Assembly (NCBI GenBank): GCA_029204225.1
Contig: CM055093.1
Span: 21,293,701-21,357,700 of the forward strand
Length of the DNA stretch: 64,000 bases
Direction: 5' to 3'
From: Diphasiastrum complanatum
Lineage: Eukaryota; Streptophyta; Lycopodiopsida; Lycopodiales; Lycopodiaceae
Made by a program: the position numbers and the translations under genes. The notes under the pieces are model-generated. The model saw only the letters and a list, made by a program, of their open reading frames with translations. It was not told where the DNA came from and searched no databases. This document shows positions 37,860 to 50,900 of the stretch, in pieces. Positions within the stretch are counted from its first letter, which is position 1; each line of letters opens with the position of its first letter.

Positions 37860-40570
37860 GCTGAGCCACATGCATTGTTCTCCGAAAAGGAAATAAATAG
37901 AGCAACAGAGCATATGACAAGTCATCTAGATTGATTTCAGCAATATATTGCATACAATACAAAGAAATATGTTCATCTTGGAAATAATAGCACTCACGAT
38001 ATTGAAGGTGAAGATATTGTGAAGCTGACCTTTGAGCATGGTCAATTCAAGCTAGTACCAAAAGTTTGGTATGTACCAAATATGTCAAAGAATCTACTCT
38101 CTATAAGCAGGATTACAAATTCAGAACATAGGGTCAAATTTGAGTCAGACTAATCCAACATTCTAGATAAAAGTAAAATAATTACTGCACTTGGCAAAAG
38201 GCAAGGATATCTTTATAAATCGAGTCATTGTTATTCTGCTACTACACAAGCTTTAAGCAATACAATTTTCAGTAATAAAAAATCAGTTTGGCATTATAGA
38301 CTTTGTCACATGAATCATGCCTCAATTCTTAATATGTCTAAGCAAAATCTTGTACTAGATCTCAATTATCCAGATAAGATCGAAATTCCGATATGTCAAA
38401 GTTTTCTTGTAGGGAAGCAATCTCGACCTCCTTTTAAATCAGACCATATCCATGAGTCCAGAGGTCTCTTCGACATAGTCCATAGTGATATTTGTGGTCT
38501 TATGGAAATTCCTCTTATAGGGGGAGGTGGGGGGAGGGTGGAAGATTCTTCATTACATTCATAGATTACTTTTCTATGAGAACTGTTGTATATTTTATGA
38601 AAGTAAGATCTGAAGCCTTCGATTATTTCAAGATCTATAAAGAGAATGTTGAGTTACAAACCAGCAGAAACACTACAGCTATCTGGACTGACAATGGAGG
38701 AGAATATATAGTAAATTTAATGATTATTGTCGAAGTTGTGGAATTGAGAGAAAATTCACAACTTCATATTCCCCACAGTCCAATGGTTTAGCTGAGAAGA
38801 AAAACAGTGTAGGTTTGTGAAATGGAAATTATGTTGATGCCAACTGATAAAACAAAATTCTTATTAACAGGATTGTGGATTACTTAGAGAACGGAGATTG
38901 CGAGATGTTCTTTTGTGTTGAATAAGATTATCAGTGCAAAAGTCTTAGATTGCCATGAAAGAGAGATCGCAGAAACGATTAGGCATCTGAGACAACCATG
39001 CAATCCTCTATTGTTGATAACCTGATATGAAGATAATGTAGAAATAACATAGGCGTCAGAGACAGCCAGACATTTTTCTGATAATGATGTTTGCATAAGA
39101 GGAATGAGTTAGTTTCATTCAACAAGAATGCAAAGATATAGAACAATAGTGAATCTGTATAATAATGTCGTAAAACAACAATCAAATCACAATACAATTG
39201 CGTTGATAAGCGCGTGATCCTACTTACAGACTCAAATCAGTTGCTAAAGTTCTGAGTATCTCTCTCTATATATATAATCACTAACTCTGAGGAGTCAGCT
39301 ACTGAAACACCAATTTTGCATAGATCTATCTCTTTGATCTTCATCCATAATTGATTCAATCGCTCATTTACGTATATAGCAACTGGAAGATCTTGTATTC
39401 TAGCTTTACATTAACAATTAACTGACTAATTAGAACAATTGTTATTAAAGTGTGAAGACGTAGACAGTCTATACTTAGAATCCTGTTTATTTCTGCAGAG
39501 TGTCACATTTTTCGCAAAGTAATGTCACATTACTGGAAGTGTCTGAAATGGCCTAAAAATCGACTCAACACAAAGTGTCGCAAAACACTTAGTTGCTCAG
39601 GATGGCCTGAAGGTTGAAAGGCAACAGTGTTGAGTTTTCGCCTGTCAGAAATTGCGAGAAAAAATGCAAATTGTAGCAACAATCAGTCAAAAAATGCAGA
39701 CTGTTGAAAAACAGTTCATTTTCTATAGGTTTCATTTGAGAGAGTAAAATTGAGAGAAGGAAGAAGGGCTGTTGGGATGAGTAGGAATTCGATTAAATTC
39801 CAACAAACAGGACCTTGGTAGAACCGGCAAAGTGCATGTTAGCTCATGTATCTTTACCAAAATCATTTTGGGCTGAGGTTGTAGAAACAACCACATTTGT
39901 TCAAATTAGGTGCTCTACTAAAGGATTGCTAAACCAAACATCTCTTGAGATATGGACTGGTTCCAAACCATCATTGAAAAATATTAAAGTGTTTGGTTGT
40001 ACCGTTTTTGCTCAAATTCCAAAGAAAACTAAAAAGAAAATCGATCCAAACAAACAAAGATTGATTTAGGTTGGCTATTTTTCACATAACAAGGCATACA
40101 AATTATTCGACCCAACAACCTATAAATTCTTTTTTAGCAGGGATGTTGTATTTTTTGAAGATCAATTCATTGACATGAAAGGTAAAAATCATATTTAAGA
40201 TGAATATTTAAGTGCTCCTCTATATAGCACATCTGAAGATCGATTCTTTAATCATATATTATCAAATGGTCTGCCTATAAATATGATTCTGATGAAGAAC
40301 ATACAAATGAACCACAAGAGAAAAATTTCAACAGCCACCTGAACCTTTACCTCTCAGAGATTGGTTAGGCAAAGAATTCCACTAATAAGATTTATTGATG
40401 AATTAGTATGTTATCTTATGGAGGAACCTACTACAGTAACTGAAGCTTTAAATCAAGCTGATGCAACTCTTTGAAAAGAGACAATGGATAGAGAATAACA
40501 TTCTCTAATAAATAATAATAACTGGATCGTTACGGAGCCCGCAAATAGGAAAGTTATCCATTGTTAATCT
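37860..40570 (+). pseudogene. Ty1/copia relic 5, split by a solo LTR
   Basis: The plus-strand order is as follows. A protease remnant (ATEHMTSHLD, 37900-37930) leads into VWYVPNMSKNLLSISRI (38065-38120). A pre-integrase block (VWHYRLCHMNHAS, 38286-38325) and integrase core remnants with HSDICG and YSPQSNGLAEKKN (to 38807) follow. Then comes the 998-bp LTR insertion, and the frame resumes with RTLVEPAKCMLAHVSLPKSF (39810-39870). The integrase tail (GYFSHNKAYKLF, SRDVVFFEDQF) lies at 40070-40170, and the first part of RT (MEEPTTVTEAL) ends near 40570. Stops are frequent. It belongs to the same broad lineage as relic 4, judging by the shared tail motifs. Confidence 0.8.
38808..39805 (-). mobile_element. 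Solo LTR, 998 bp, with 5-bp target duplication
   Basis: The segment begins TGTAGG and ends CCAACA, so it has TG...CA termini, and is bounded on both sides by AACAG (38803-38807 and 39806-39810). Removing it rejoins the integrase frame of copia relic 5 at EKKN|RTLVE. Read on the minus strand it starts TGTTGGAATTTAATC, a common copia LTR start, and has a TATATATATAGAGAG box at about 39265-39280. There is no internal region or second LTR, so it is a solo LTR left by recombination. ORFs inside it (38884-39197) are not genes. Confidence 0.85.
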
Positions 40571-40741
40571 CGATTCATTCATGTTGCTGCATATTTACGT
40601 GCAAAGTCACACTGTCGAGCAAAGTCAAAGGAGTATCGACTATCGACGGGTGCTCAAATGTTCGATTCAAACTGAATTAAACATTCGAACCATTTGTCAC
40701 CCTTGAACTCCGATTATTCAACTTTGACTTGAATCGAGAAA

Positions 40742-41485
40742 TTGTTGAATTTGACTACTGATGTGGTACCACTCAAAATGAAGCTAGTCACCTATACTAG
40801 CCACTCCCGCTACTGTGCAACTGCCTTGACAATGACAATAGGTACGTCACCATTTGTCCAAATAGTGAATGATTGTTTAGATTTTGATCCTACTCAAAAT
40901 AGGGCATCGTTTATAGGCCCTAGAACACCCACTACCCTTTTTCCTTCTGATAAATATTTGATCACTTTGCATACTTATAATATAGATAATAATTTTTTTT
41001 TGACAATATCGGATATATCGGATCTTTTTGACTTCACTGAAGCTGACACTCTTTGCATTTTGAGCAAAGAGCTTGATGAATTTTCAGATATAATTAATTT
41101 TGATGTTGATGATCTTCTCCTTGGTGTTGACGATGTACATAATGATAAGTTTTATTCAGGGAAAGATTGCTCAAAAATGGCTATGGAGGAAATGCGCAAC
41201 AAAGAAGATGATCTACTTTCTGAGGAAGAGTTTCTCAGAATCCAAAGTCAACTTGGTTTTCCACAACCAACTGTCTATTCACCAACAATATTGACATCAA
41301 AAGGTGGACATGATATTGATGGAGAGATAGTAATCAGGGAAGACAAAGCCGAATGCGTAAGTTTTTGTATTTTATCATGTACTAGTAGATTCGTTATGTC
41401 AGATTATATACGGAGATTACTTTGTTTTTTATCATTTCAAGAAATAATTTTCCTTCTTGATTTCGCAATTCGTCGAGGAGGGTAG
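40742..41485 (+). CDS. Unidentified acidic ORF, 247 codons
   Basis: Open from an ATG at 40742 to 41485, rich in Asp (for example FDVDDLLLGVDD) and without Cys/His clusters or other motifs I recognise. After the stop, the next 150 bp in another frame reads FSKDHALGHYLKFF and AIKALSHFLGG, which could be a further piece of the same protein after a frameshift, or an exon. It starts 170 bp beyond copia relic 5 and ends before the convergent 4-exon locus. It could be part of a transposon or a decaying gene. Function was not assigned. Confidence 0.3.
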   Translation: MLNLTTDVVPLKMKLVTYTSHSRYCATALTMTIGTSPFVQIVNDCLDFDPTQNRASFIGPRTPTTLFPSDKYLITLHTYNIDNNFFLTISDISDLFDFTEADTLCILSKELDEFSDIINFDVDDLLLGVDDVHNDKFYSGKDCSKMAMEEMRNKEDDLLSEEEFLRIQSQLGFPQPTVYSPTILTSKGGHDIDGEIVIREDKAECVSFCILSCTSRFVMSDYIRRLLCFLSFQEIIFLLDFAIRRGG

Positions 41486-41833
41486 AGATTTTCTGTTGGA
41501 GAATTTTCAAAAGATCATGCACTAGGACACTATCTGAAGTTCTTCAAGAATAATGAGATAAGTGTTGCTCATTCAAAGTTTCATCAACATGGTGAGACTA
41601 TGATTATGGCAATCAAGGCACTATCTCATTTTCTTGGAGGACATAATTTCATAAAGTGCATAAAATAATTTTTGTAAAGAAAACTATTGCGGTTAAAATT
41701 TTAGGATATGGACCAGTGAATTTCATGCTCAGATCATCTCATTTTGCATTGTATGCTGCTTACGTTGATCGGAGTAAGCATGAAAACTATGAGCTGTTGG
41801 ATCCATACGAAAGAAGAAAATTGTTGTATGATT

Positions 41834-43225
41834 CTAAGTTGCAACTTTCATTGGAGACATACATTTTAATGTCTTCAGATCTCTTGCTAAATGCCATTCA
41901 ATGTTGAAAGTGCCAATTCCAAGAATATTGAGTGGAACTCCCTCCATGTGATTTTTTATGGTGGCAGGATATGATGTTCTATTAAATATCCATGAGAGAA
42001 TGTCATGGTCTTCTTTCATCACCTATAAGAGAATACAAAAACGTGATTAGCCTCATAATATTAACACAGAGAAGATTTCCCAAATGAAATCCATATTCAA
42101 ATGATTATCCCTATTTATTATGCGAAAGAACTGCTATACTTGAAATGCTGCCAACCACCAGATATCATTTTCTGATTGAACAATAAAATTGAGGCCTTTT
42201 GAGTCTTCTGAATTTGAAAGTGCTCCATTCATGATCGTGAAACTTACTCTTTCCATTTTTTATCCTTTTATAATTTCAAACTCATCTAACTTGAGAACAA
42301 CTATCAACTTGTTATTGACATTCTCATTTGTAATACCGTAAAAATTTATGATGAATGTTAATAACTGATTAATGTCAAGAAATAAATTATTGGAATTGTT
42401 ATAAGCTAGACTTTCTCCTTTCGAGCAATACACTTCATTGATATGAGATGGATTACCAACTATTGTCTGCATACCTTGGTTTCATATGTCTTTTTTTTTA
42501 AAAAGATGAAATGGTCATGGGATTGGAAACTTTTTAATATTTACCTGTGCAAATGCCTCCTTTATCATCTTAAACATTGTTGCATATGCTTCCCTACTGA
42601 TGCTAGAAAAGTCACATGCCCCCTGAAGCAATGTAGTGTCTAATATTTTTCCAACTTCATCCATAATGCTATCAGTAACTGAAGCCTTAATCTTTTTCAT
42701 TTTGTTATTATTTAACATTGATTTCATAGATTTAGAAGTCAAGATAGAGCCTAGTGAGTTTCCAATTGAAATCTCATCGGCCAAATGGTCTTCAACAACC
42801 AATGCTGATCTGCATTGCAAACATAATGTTCATGAAAATGTCAATAGAAATTAGGACACTCATAGTATTCACAGCAGTATATAATAAGCCAATCAACAGA
42901 AAGTTGAAACGAATAAATAACAAAATTAGTGATTATGAATGAATAAAAAAGTTCAAGCAATATTCAATACCAAATAAACTATAACTTACTTGAATGCACA
43001 GATTCGTCTTTTTCTATGACCTCTTCTGGATGATAGATCACATATATCCTTGTTTACCAATCTTTTCATCTTGTTGCTTCGGACCTTTCTGTTGAGCACA
43101 TCCATATCTTTAACAAGAGACAAATATGAGATACGCATGGATTGAAATGCAATTTTTATCTCATCGGTACTAGTTGTATAATGATGCAAAGAATATTTCA
43201 ACCTTTGGATCTCCTTCTTGAGCAT
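41834..43225 (-). pseudogene. Four-exon transposon-like protein of unnamed family, broken
   Basis: Exons, minus strand: 42990-43225 (a longer open frame reaches 43240), 42545-42809, 42140-42466, and 42022 down to a stop at 41834. Junctions are GT-AG and phases agree (AA|A, CAG|ACA, CAA|GTG). Exon 1 is a predicted coiled coil (MLKKEIQRLKYSLHHY). Exon 2 has SREAYATMFKMIKEAF. Exon 3 reads KLIVVLKLDEFEIIKG, then an in-frame TAA, then KMERVSFTIMNGAL. Exon 4 reads HDILSWIFNRTSY and GTFNIEWHLARDLKTLKCM. From memory, IEWHL-xDLKTLKCM and MERV-TLMNxAL blocks occur in a family of transposon-encoded proteins of invertebrates and algae, whose members go on to a Cys-rich segment. Here that segment is missing, so the locus is truncated as well as interrupted. 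No domain name can be assigned with confidence. Confidence 0.5.
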
Positions 43226-43789
43226 CTCATTTTCGTCCAAACATTAGAAGAGCCTCAGGACCTCTTCCGTCAGATAATTGTATCCTATTGATTCATGTTC
43301 ATTGCATTGCAACATCCAGATTTTCATTCAGTGAGTCAATTAATAATCTATGTGTCATGGTAAAAATGGCCTTTTAAGTTACTGTGAGAATTGATGCTCT
43401 ATGGCAATGCACATTCAATGCAAAGAATACATTATTTGGAAGAGGAATCAAGGAAAACATCCCCAAAAAAAGTTTACAAGATGGACACTATTCAAATCCA
43501 CTTGATGATCTAGGTCCAAATCATTCTTGCATTGGTCAAAATTGGTTCCTGAAGTGGCTCTCCTATCTTGACATCAAAGTACGAGAGAGGTTTGCATAGA
43601 TGAAAGTATGCATTCAGATATCTAACTACCCTTGTGCTTGTGGCCTTTGGGCACGAGTAAAGTCATCCCACAATGACAAAAGAGCACAAGCAAAGTCACT
43701 ACACAATCACTTTGATGTATTGCCAAGCGTTAGATTCCTATCAGGTCGAGTTCTTTGTCTAACAGTAGTGTATTCATTCTTTTGTTCTT

Positions 43790-44640
43790 TGGCATCATAA
43801 ACTACAAGAAATTCAAGAAACTTACAAAGGAGAGCTTTCAGCAAAAAGTGAGATATATAAGCAAAGAGGAGATTTCTACAAATCCAAGGTCGCCCAACTT
43901 GATACAAGTTTCCAATCCAATAGAAAGACATGGACTCCAAAAAAAATTCCATACAACACATGAGATTATTATTCCTCTTCGATATAGCATCAATTGGAGG
44001 ATAGAACTTACTTCCCTTAAAAAAGTTTTCATCCTTCCAGAGAATCGTATAAGTTATGCAGTAACAACATGATTCCAATGAAGGATCACTAAATTTACAA
44101 TAGGAGTTATTGAAAGAACAAGCCACATATAGATTGACCCTTTTTGCTTCCCCGAAAAAATTCAGTTATACAACATGATTAAGAGCTTTATTTCATACGA
44201 TTCAATACTGGAACCCATGATAGCAGGCAGGATCCTAACCGTGCTTCACATTAAGAGACGTAGTTATAAATACCGGCTTTCTAAGCATGACACTCAAAAT
44301 GGCTTCATCAGAATCAGACGCAGTAAAAATAATAATGAAAACATTTTCTAGATGCTAAAGGGTGAAAGTTTTGGATAAATTTGAACCTCAAAAGAAAAGT
44401 AGTTCAAATTTGGAAAACAAAGAGAGAACTAGTGATGCCAAGATTTTGAAAAGACAAGTTTTCTGAATTATACATTATCCTGACAAGCATCTCAGAATTG
44501 TATCTAATAAATAAGAAAAAGGTTACCCAAAGACACTGTTATCCAGAAAGCAACCTCTTTATCTATAGGAGGAGAGCATTGAAATAGAGTCAACAAGAGC
44601 AGAGTGAATTGAAAGTACAACGAGGACCTACAAAGTGAAA
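43790..44640 (-). pseudogene. Penelope-like element, eroded middle part
   Basis: The minus frame 44126-43707 reads CKFSDPSLES, then KGSKFYPPIDA, aligning with SKFCDPSLGH and GTKFRPPLSVDA of the intact element at 30384-33599. At the nucleotide level the match continues on both sides. CATGGACTCCAAAA is shared near 43930, GGCTTTCTAAG is shared near 44275, and ATTGTATCTAATAAATA near 44500 corresponds to ATTGTATCTATTAAACAT. Many frameshifts are present, and neither the nuclease nor the RT core is represented. It is an old copy of the same family and lies just downstream of the kinase gene. Confidence 0.72.
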
Positions 44641-44990
44641 GCAGAAAGGCTTAATCTGTCCCAAAACGAAACTGCACGTTGTAGTAAAGCTCGGTGAAAC
44701 TTCCCTTTAAACCAAAACTGTCCTTAATCGTGAAGCAGCTGGAATTGGGTTGCAACTGATCAATATTTATTGACCTCTGAAGTATTCACATTTGTTTCGA
44801 GCAATGAACTCTTATGCATTTGCAATTTCATTCTACAGAAATGCATACGACTCAACTTGATACTTGTACTTCTAGGTTCATATAGACACAATATTAGATC
44901 AAATATAATTCTTGGAACACTCCAATCCAATGTGGATTCAACTAAAGAGTTCAATTTAGTTCACACATAAGCTTCCCAAGTGTCGTTATC

Positions 44991-47900
44991 TTACAACAAA
45001 TTTCTATTCATACTGTCTGTTTCCAACCTGGCCACCAGTTTTTCAATGTGAAGAAGTACATCCTCTATACTAGGCCTCAGTGCGACCCGCGGTTCAAGCA
45101 TCCAGATTACAAACTTCTGCAAGGAATCAGGGTAGGGTGGAGAAGGTCCAGAAGGCCATTTTACTTGGCCACTCATTGCTGCTAGCTGCAGACTTCCACC
45201 AGCTTCTCCTAATGTATATTCAAAAGGTGAAACACCATACCTATAAAACATAGAAGAAACCATAAAGAATATAATCAATCTGACAGAATAATGCTCACTT
45301 TCAACATCAAAATGGGTATTATGCATCTGACCTCACATTTGAGAGTTTCATTTTGAAAGTGCAGAAAAACTGAATCCTTATGTGTTTCTGTGATTAGCTT
45401 GTAAACATAAAGTTGGAATCTAAGAAACACATTCTGTAGCACTTCAGCCATGGCTTCTTTGGTATATAGAAAACATTTGGAAGTTGCAATTTTTCATATA
45501 CTGCTGATTTCAATATATTCTTAAACAAGGTTACTACTTCCAATATTCAAAATTACAACTCCATCTGGATTATGCACCATCTAGTCATAAAGGAAGATTT
45601 TCTGATGTGCCTCCAAAAGTATATCATATTGTTAGGAAGATATCGTCAGAAGCAGAAAGCAACCTACGCGAGGTGGATCCAGAATATGTGTAGCAATATT
45701 TGCTTTTGGCCTACAACCCCTTCATAGCTCACCTACATAATTTATAAGCCAAATGGGTGAAACTACAAAAGCCAAGACCTACATGATGGCATACAATGTG
45801 CATCCCAAAGACCAGATATCAGTTCTTCCATCAATATCTGCAACGCTTGGACAGTCCCAAAGCTCAGGTGCCCTGTATGGAGCCGAACAATGTTGAGCTG
45901 CCCATTCCTGCAATGGTGTGTGATCAGTGACAGTTGACCTACTTTATGATAGAGAAATTTTCTCATTGACTATTTAATCTTCAGTCAGATTGATGCCATT
46001 TCTGGCAGGTAATCAACATAAAGCCAAAGCATGCAACCAAGACTCATCAAATCAGGAAATAATTCTTTCTTGGGAAACTGGACAACAAAAAAGAGGATGA
46101 TAAAATAACATTCAAAACAGGAACATTAGTTATGGAAAAAATCACTACAAGAAAGGCTTGAAAGAGGTATACAAATTTTTCATGAAACAGCTTATCCTAG
46201 CCATTATTATACTACTGGACCTTCGGTACTGTATTGGCCTCCATTTTATGAAAATTTGATGCAGAATGAACTAAGAAAAGACTTCAATGTTCTAAGAAAT
46301 AGCACAAGATGAATAATAATGATCTTAGGTTCGATCATATTTGCTTACGCCCATTCGCCCCTACCATCCAATGTCAACCCAAAAAAAAAAATCTCCATCT
46401 TAGCATTTTTTTTATCACATGGCCCGCAAAAATGGGCTTAACTTTTAATTTCAATATGTACTTGGGGAGAGGTTAGCATCCGCTGTTGAAGAATGTGTAT
46501 TCAGCCTCCACAATGTACGTGTTCAATGCATAAGCAGCCAAAAACGATTCCTCGTAATGGATAGGAGGCTGACTACATTTTACACATCCAAGTTAGGTGG
46601 TGAGCTAATGAGAAATGAAAAATTTCCAGGGCACCCCAAATTACCACAAAAATTGATGGCAAAAAGTGAATCGATACACACAAAAGACACAAATACATGA
46701 CAAATATATGCTTCCATGGGCTTTTACGTTCAAGTTTGCATGTCATTGTCCAGCATGACAAATTTATCAGTTCACTGTTCAAACAACCAAATTAAAGGCT
46801 AGCCCTCAAATCCACATAGATTATAGTTCTCAAATATATGCTGGCTGCCTTTATTAGTTCTCTATTCAGGCCCAGGCATTCAAATCCATGGCCTAGTCCT
46901 CAAATCTCTCTGCATTTATCAAAGATGTCCTCATCCTTTAGGGAAAGGGAAAATATGAAAGATTTCATGTTTCTTGAACTAGACAAATAACGGATATTGT
47001 GAAAATGATGCCATTAGCTTTCACACAATACGTTACTACGAACTTGCGTGTCTTTGTTTTTCCTAAACAGAAACTTTATCAATCAACTCTCAGCATTCAA
47101 AAAATTCAATAGATAAGAAACCAAAAAAAAGAGTTGAATTAAGTTTTCCACCTTTACAGGCACACAAAATAATTGATTCGAACTAGAAAGTAAGCATTGA
47201 GTGGTCTTTGGTGTACTATGCTGCCTGAAACTTAAGCATGCGACTGTCCTGTACATAGAATATAAAAGGTTATCATCCCTAAACTCGAACACACCCCAAG
47301 GGTCATGGTGAAATGTGTACATAAAAAGGATCAACCTTATGCACTTGCAAGTCAGCGATTGCAATATCAAAAACCATACACTCAATGTTACATGCAATAT
47401 GAGCCATCTCTGTAGCCCAATGCTATCCTTTATTATCCACTGCAAATATGCTCTTTGTAATTCATGACGATAGCTCTGGCTCAATCAGCCTACTTGCAGG
47501 TTCCTGGAGGCCCAAAGTTTGTGACCCACAAGTAGAGCTTAAAGATAATGTTGACAAAAGTGTTGAGTTTCAAGTTACTGTCTGTAAGGTAATGAAAAGA
47601 AGGACAATAGTGCTAACATGGATTGCAAACCACTGGCTTGTCAATTTGGCCATGATCATGTATGTCACAATGATAACTGCTCCTCAAGCACAAAGGGCAA
47701 GGCCAAAAGCATACGAAATTGAAATAGAAATTCTTTACTGTCCTCAGAACACCAAACAATAAGTATACCCTACCACAGCACAAAAACCTCAGCAATAGAT
47801 ATGCCATTAGGTCAACAAATTTGTGTCTAGAGAATGGCCAATAAAATAAATTGATAAACATCATCTTCAATGGGAAATGTGAACTTAACAGCAGTAGACT

Positions 47901-50900
47901 CGGAAGCAATGCAAGGCAAGACTGAAATATAGGTGTAACTCTAAATACATGAGGCAATAAGGGTTGGTATATGACAAGAGTAAGAACTGAAGCAATCACA
48001 AAAGGTCTATAATACAAAGCATCAAGCTTAGAAACACAAGGACCTTGCAGAGAAAAATAAAAGCCAAAACAAAGACATGTAGGCATGTTTATCCTCAGAA
48101 GAAAATGACATTACGATGATGCTTACTTACAAATTGAGCTTGCCAGTCTAGCATAACAGCAGCAGTGTTGCAATGTCATGAAAATATAGCATAAGCAATC
48201 CAGATTATAAAGACTGCTACCTTGTGATGGCTTAAAGGAGTGAAACTGATACTGTTATTAACACAACAATTGAAGTCGAATTTAATAGGGTAAGAACACA
48301 TCCAGATCAGTGCTTCCAACTGAAACAAAGTTCCATAGATAATTTCCTGGAATAAGTTTAATGGTTTCTAATTGAACGATAGTCTCAATCATAGCAGAAT
48401 GGTAAGGTGTTGCTAAGCTGTGCTGATAAACGTTGTATAATGATTGATCAAATTGGACCTAGCCAACTGATGCAAACAAACGATATAAGAAAGAAAAAAA
48501 CGAGAGCACTATTCACCAGAAAGATTCTGAGGTCTTGCAATAATATTACATTACTATGCTAAACAGTCCTCAACAATTATACAAGAAGTGAAGCTATGCA
48601 TACATTGCCGAAAGGAGAAAAATGCATTTATGCCATAAACAAAAGTGTGAGCAGCTACACAGTCATGAAGTTCAGCTTTTGAGAGAAGAAAATAAAACTA
48701 GGGTGCAAAGTCTTTTGAAATTTGTATTGTCCACCTATAAGAAAAGAATGAAAAATCAAACTTGTTCTAGTTAGTTCATTCTGTGTGTTTACTGAGAAGA
48801 GATGTAGTGAACCTGAGCCCAGTCAATGTTTTTCATTTTTTTTGATCATATTTTCCCAACAGCTATTCTTTAGAAGTGGCAATGAGTGATGCACAAAACT
48901 GGTGGTTGTTTGCTCATATGTCTCGATGGGGAGATTATCAGTAACTTTTTGGACCCAGGCCACATCCATCAGCGCTGACCTTTAGACTAAGCCTGTTTTT
49001 CTAGGTGACTTGTGGACATACCTGATTCTTCACAACTCTCCTTTCCTCAGGAGTCCCATGAATGTCCAGCTTGAGAAATCAACATGTAAGAGACTGTGCA
49101 AATAAGGAGTTGAGGGTTGAGGAAATTTGGAAGAGAAAAAGCGATCACTGATAAAAGCAATAGATTGATAAAAAGAAAGAGGCAATTCAAGTGTGAACAA
49201 TTGCGTTGAGGGGAGCATGCGTCTTCTGCTCCGTCCAAAGGCAGCCAATTTGTTAAGCATAAGCAGCCAGCCTATTACCAAACCTGTGTAAAAGGAGCCA
49301 TTCAATCACTTACAGGCTGGAAAATGTTCATAATGGAGCCCGCTTGCTTGCAATCTTCTGGAACATAGCTCCCTATCATAAAAGATATCGTATACTTATA
49401 GATAGGTTTTGCTTCCAATTTTTGGACCAAACTTATGTGCTCCTAGCTATTAAGGTTTTGATAGGAACAGCTTAGTGTCCATGTACTAACAATCAATCTG
49501 AAGTTTTGAATCCTATTTTAGAAGATTATTTGTAAAAATTTGTCTCACCCTCTAGCTTGGGATCAACACTTGTGTCTTACAAAATGTAGTTACAACAACT
49601 CTGTTAGCAACAATACCAGCATTCCACCTTTTCTACTCTCTCATGGTTACTCTCCTACTAGTCTCCCAAGTATTCCTAAACCTCACGACGACACTCAACT
49701 TACTATTGCATCTTGTCTTACTAACATTTGTGAAACTGTTGTGCAAGCTCAAGAATTTCTCAACATATACAACACCAATATAGAATTGTTGCCGATGAAC
49801 ATCAGCACTACCTTGAACTTGATGAAGGTCAGAAGTTGGCCTTGGGAGACAACATTAGGCTCCATAGACATGATTTCTTCCACATGACCAAAGAACCAAG
49901 ACAAGAACCAAAGTGTCATAAGAAGCTAAAGAGCCAAAAACGAATAGAAGAGGCAGGTAAAAGAGCCAAGTAAAGACAAAAGGAGAGCAGAGTAAAGGTC
50001 AATTAGATGTTTCGAGTATTTAAATCATCTCTAGCCTCCATTTTGCTAAATGCTTATGTCAAGATGAGGAAGAGAGCCTGTTTCAATGTAGGAGTCTCCC
50101 ACTCCTGCACTCTCAGTATGATAACTCTTCCCTTGGCAAGCCTTTCCTTATTTGACCAAGCACACTTTACACTCTATACTCATCCATGGATCTCCCCAAA
50201 CTTTTTTCTTGGTTAAATCTATCCAAAAACACCATTGGGGAAGAATCTGGTAAGAAGAAATTCTTGCCAAAAGGAGGTCGAAGACGAGCTCAACAGGAGG
50301 GTGTGTGTGTGTGTGCATGAGAGAGAGAGAGAGAGAGAGAGAGCTCTAACGGAACGGAAACTGATTTCATTGATAGCCATGCCAAGCAGCCTGTTCTAAA
50401 CAGAGTACAAACATTTCTTCAATAAAGGACTACAATAAAAACAGAAAAATTAATTTTCTACAGCACACCTGTAAGGCTAGGGCTTCAGATCGAGACCGCA
50501 ATTGCTTGCGAGCAGGTGCTGCGCTGCCAAAATCCATCAGCACAGCTAATGGTGATTGCTCCTTTCCTTTTGAAAGAAGAACGTTTCCAGGCTTCACATC
50601 ATTGTGTGCATAGGGAGGGTCAAAAGTATGCATTACCTTCAAACCTTCACAAATCTACAACATGAACCCAAACAAACACGTACATAACATATTTCTTATT
50701 TAATCAAAATAAGCAAAAACATGAATACAATAGGAGCTGTCCAATCCAACCAACCAGTTACTAAAAATATAAAAACTCTGATTTTTGTTAACACGTCATA
50801 AACAATAAAGCCATTTTAAGGATTAAGTCTTAACCCCACACATGAGCCCACGGCGCACAAACAGACATTCCCTTAAACAAAAGCATCAACTTGGCTCAAA

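Noticed and set aside
38884-39197. Minus-strand ORFs inside the 998-bp insertion
   Set aside because: They lie in a solo LTR and have no conserved motif.
47083-48086. Several 100-157-codon ORFs in kinase intron 4
   Set aside because: They overlap in opposite frames, carry no motifs and lie inside a well-supported intron.
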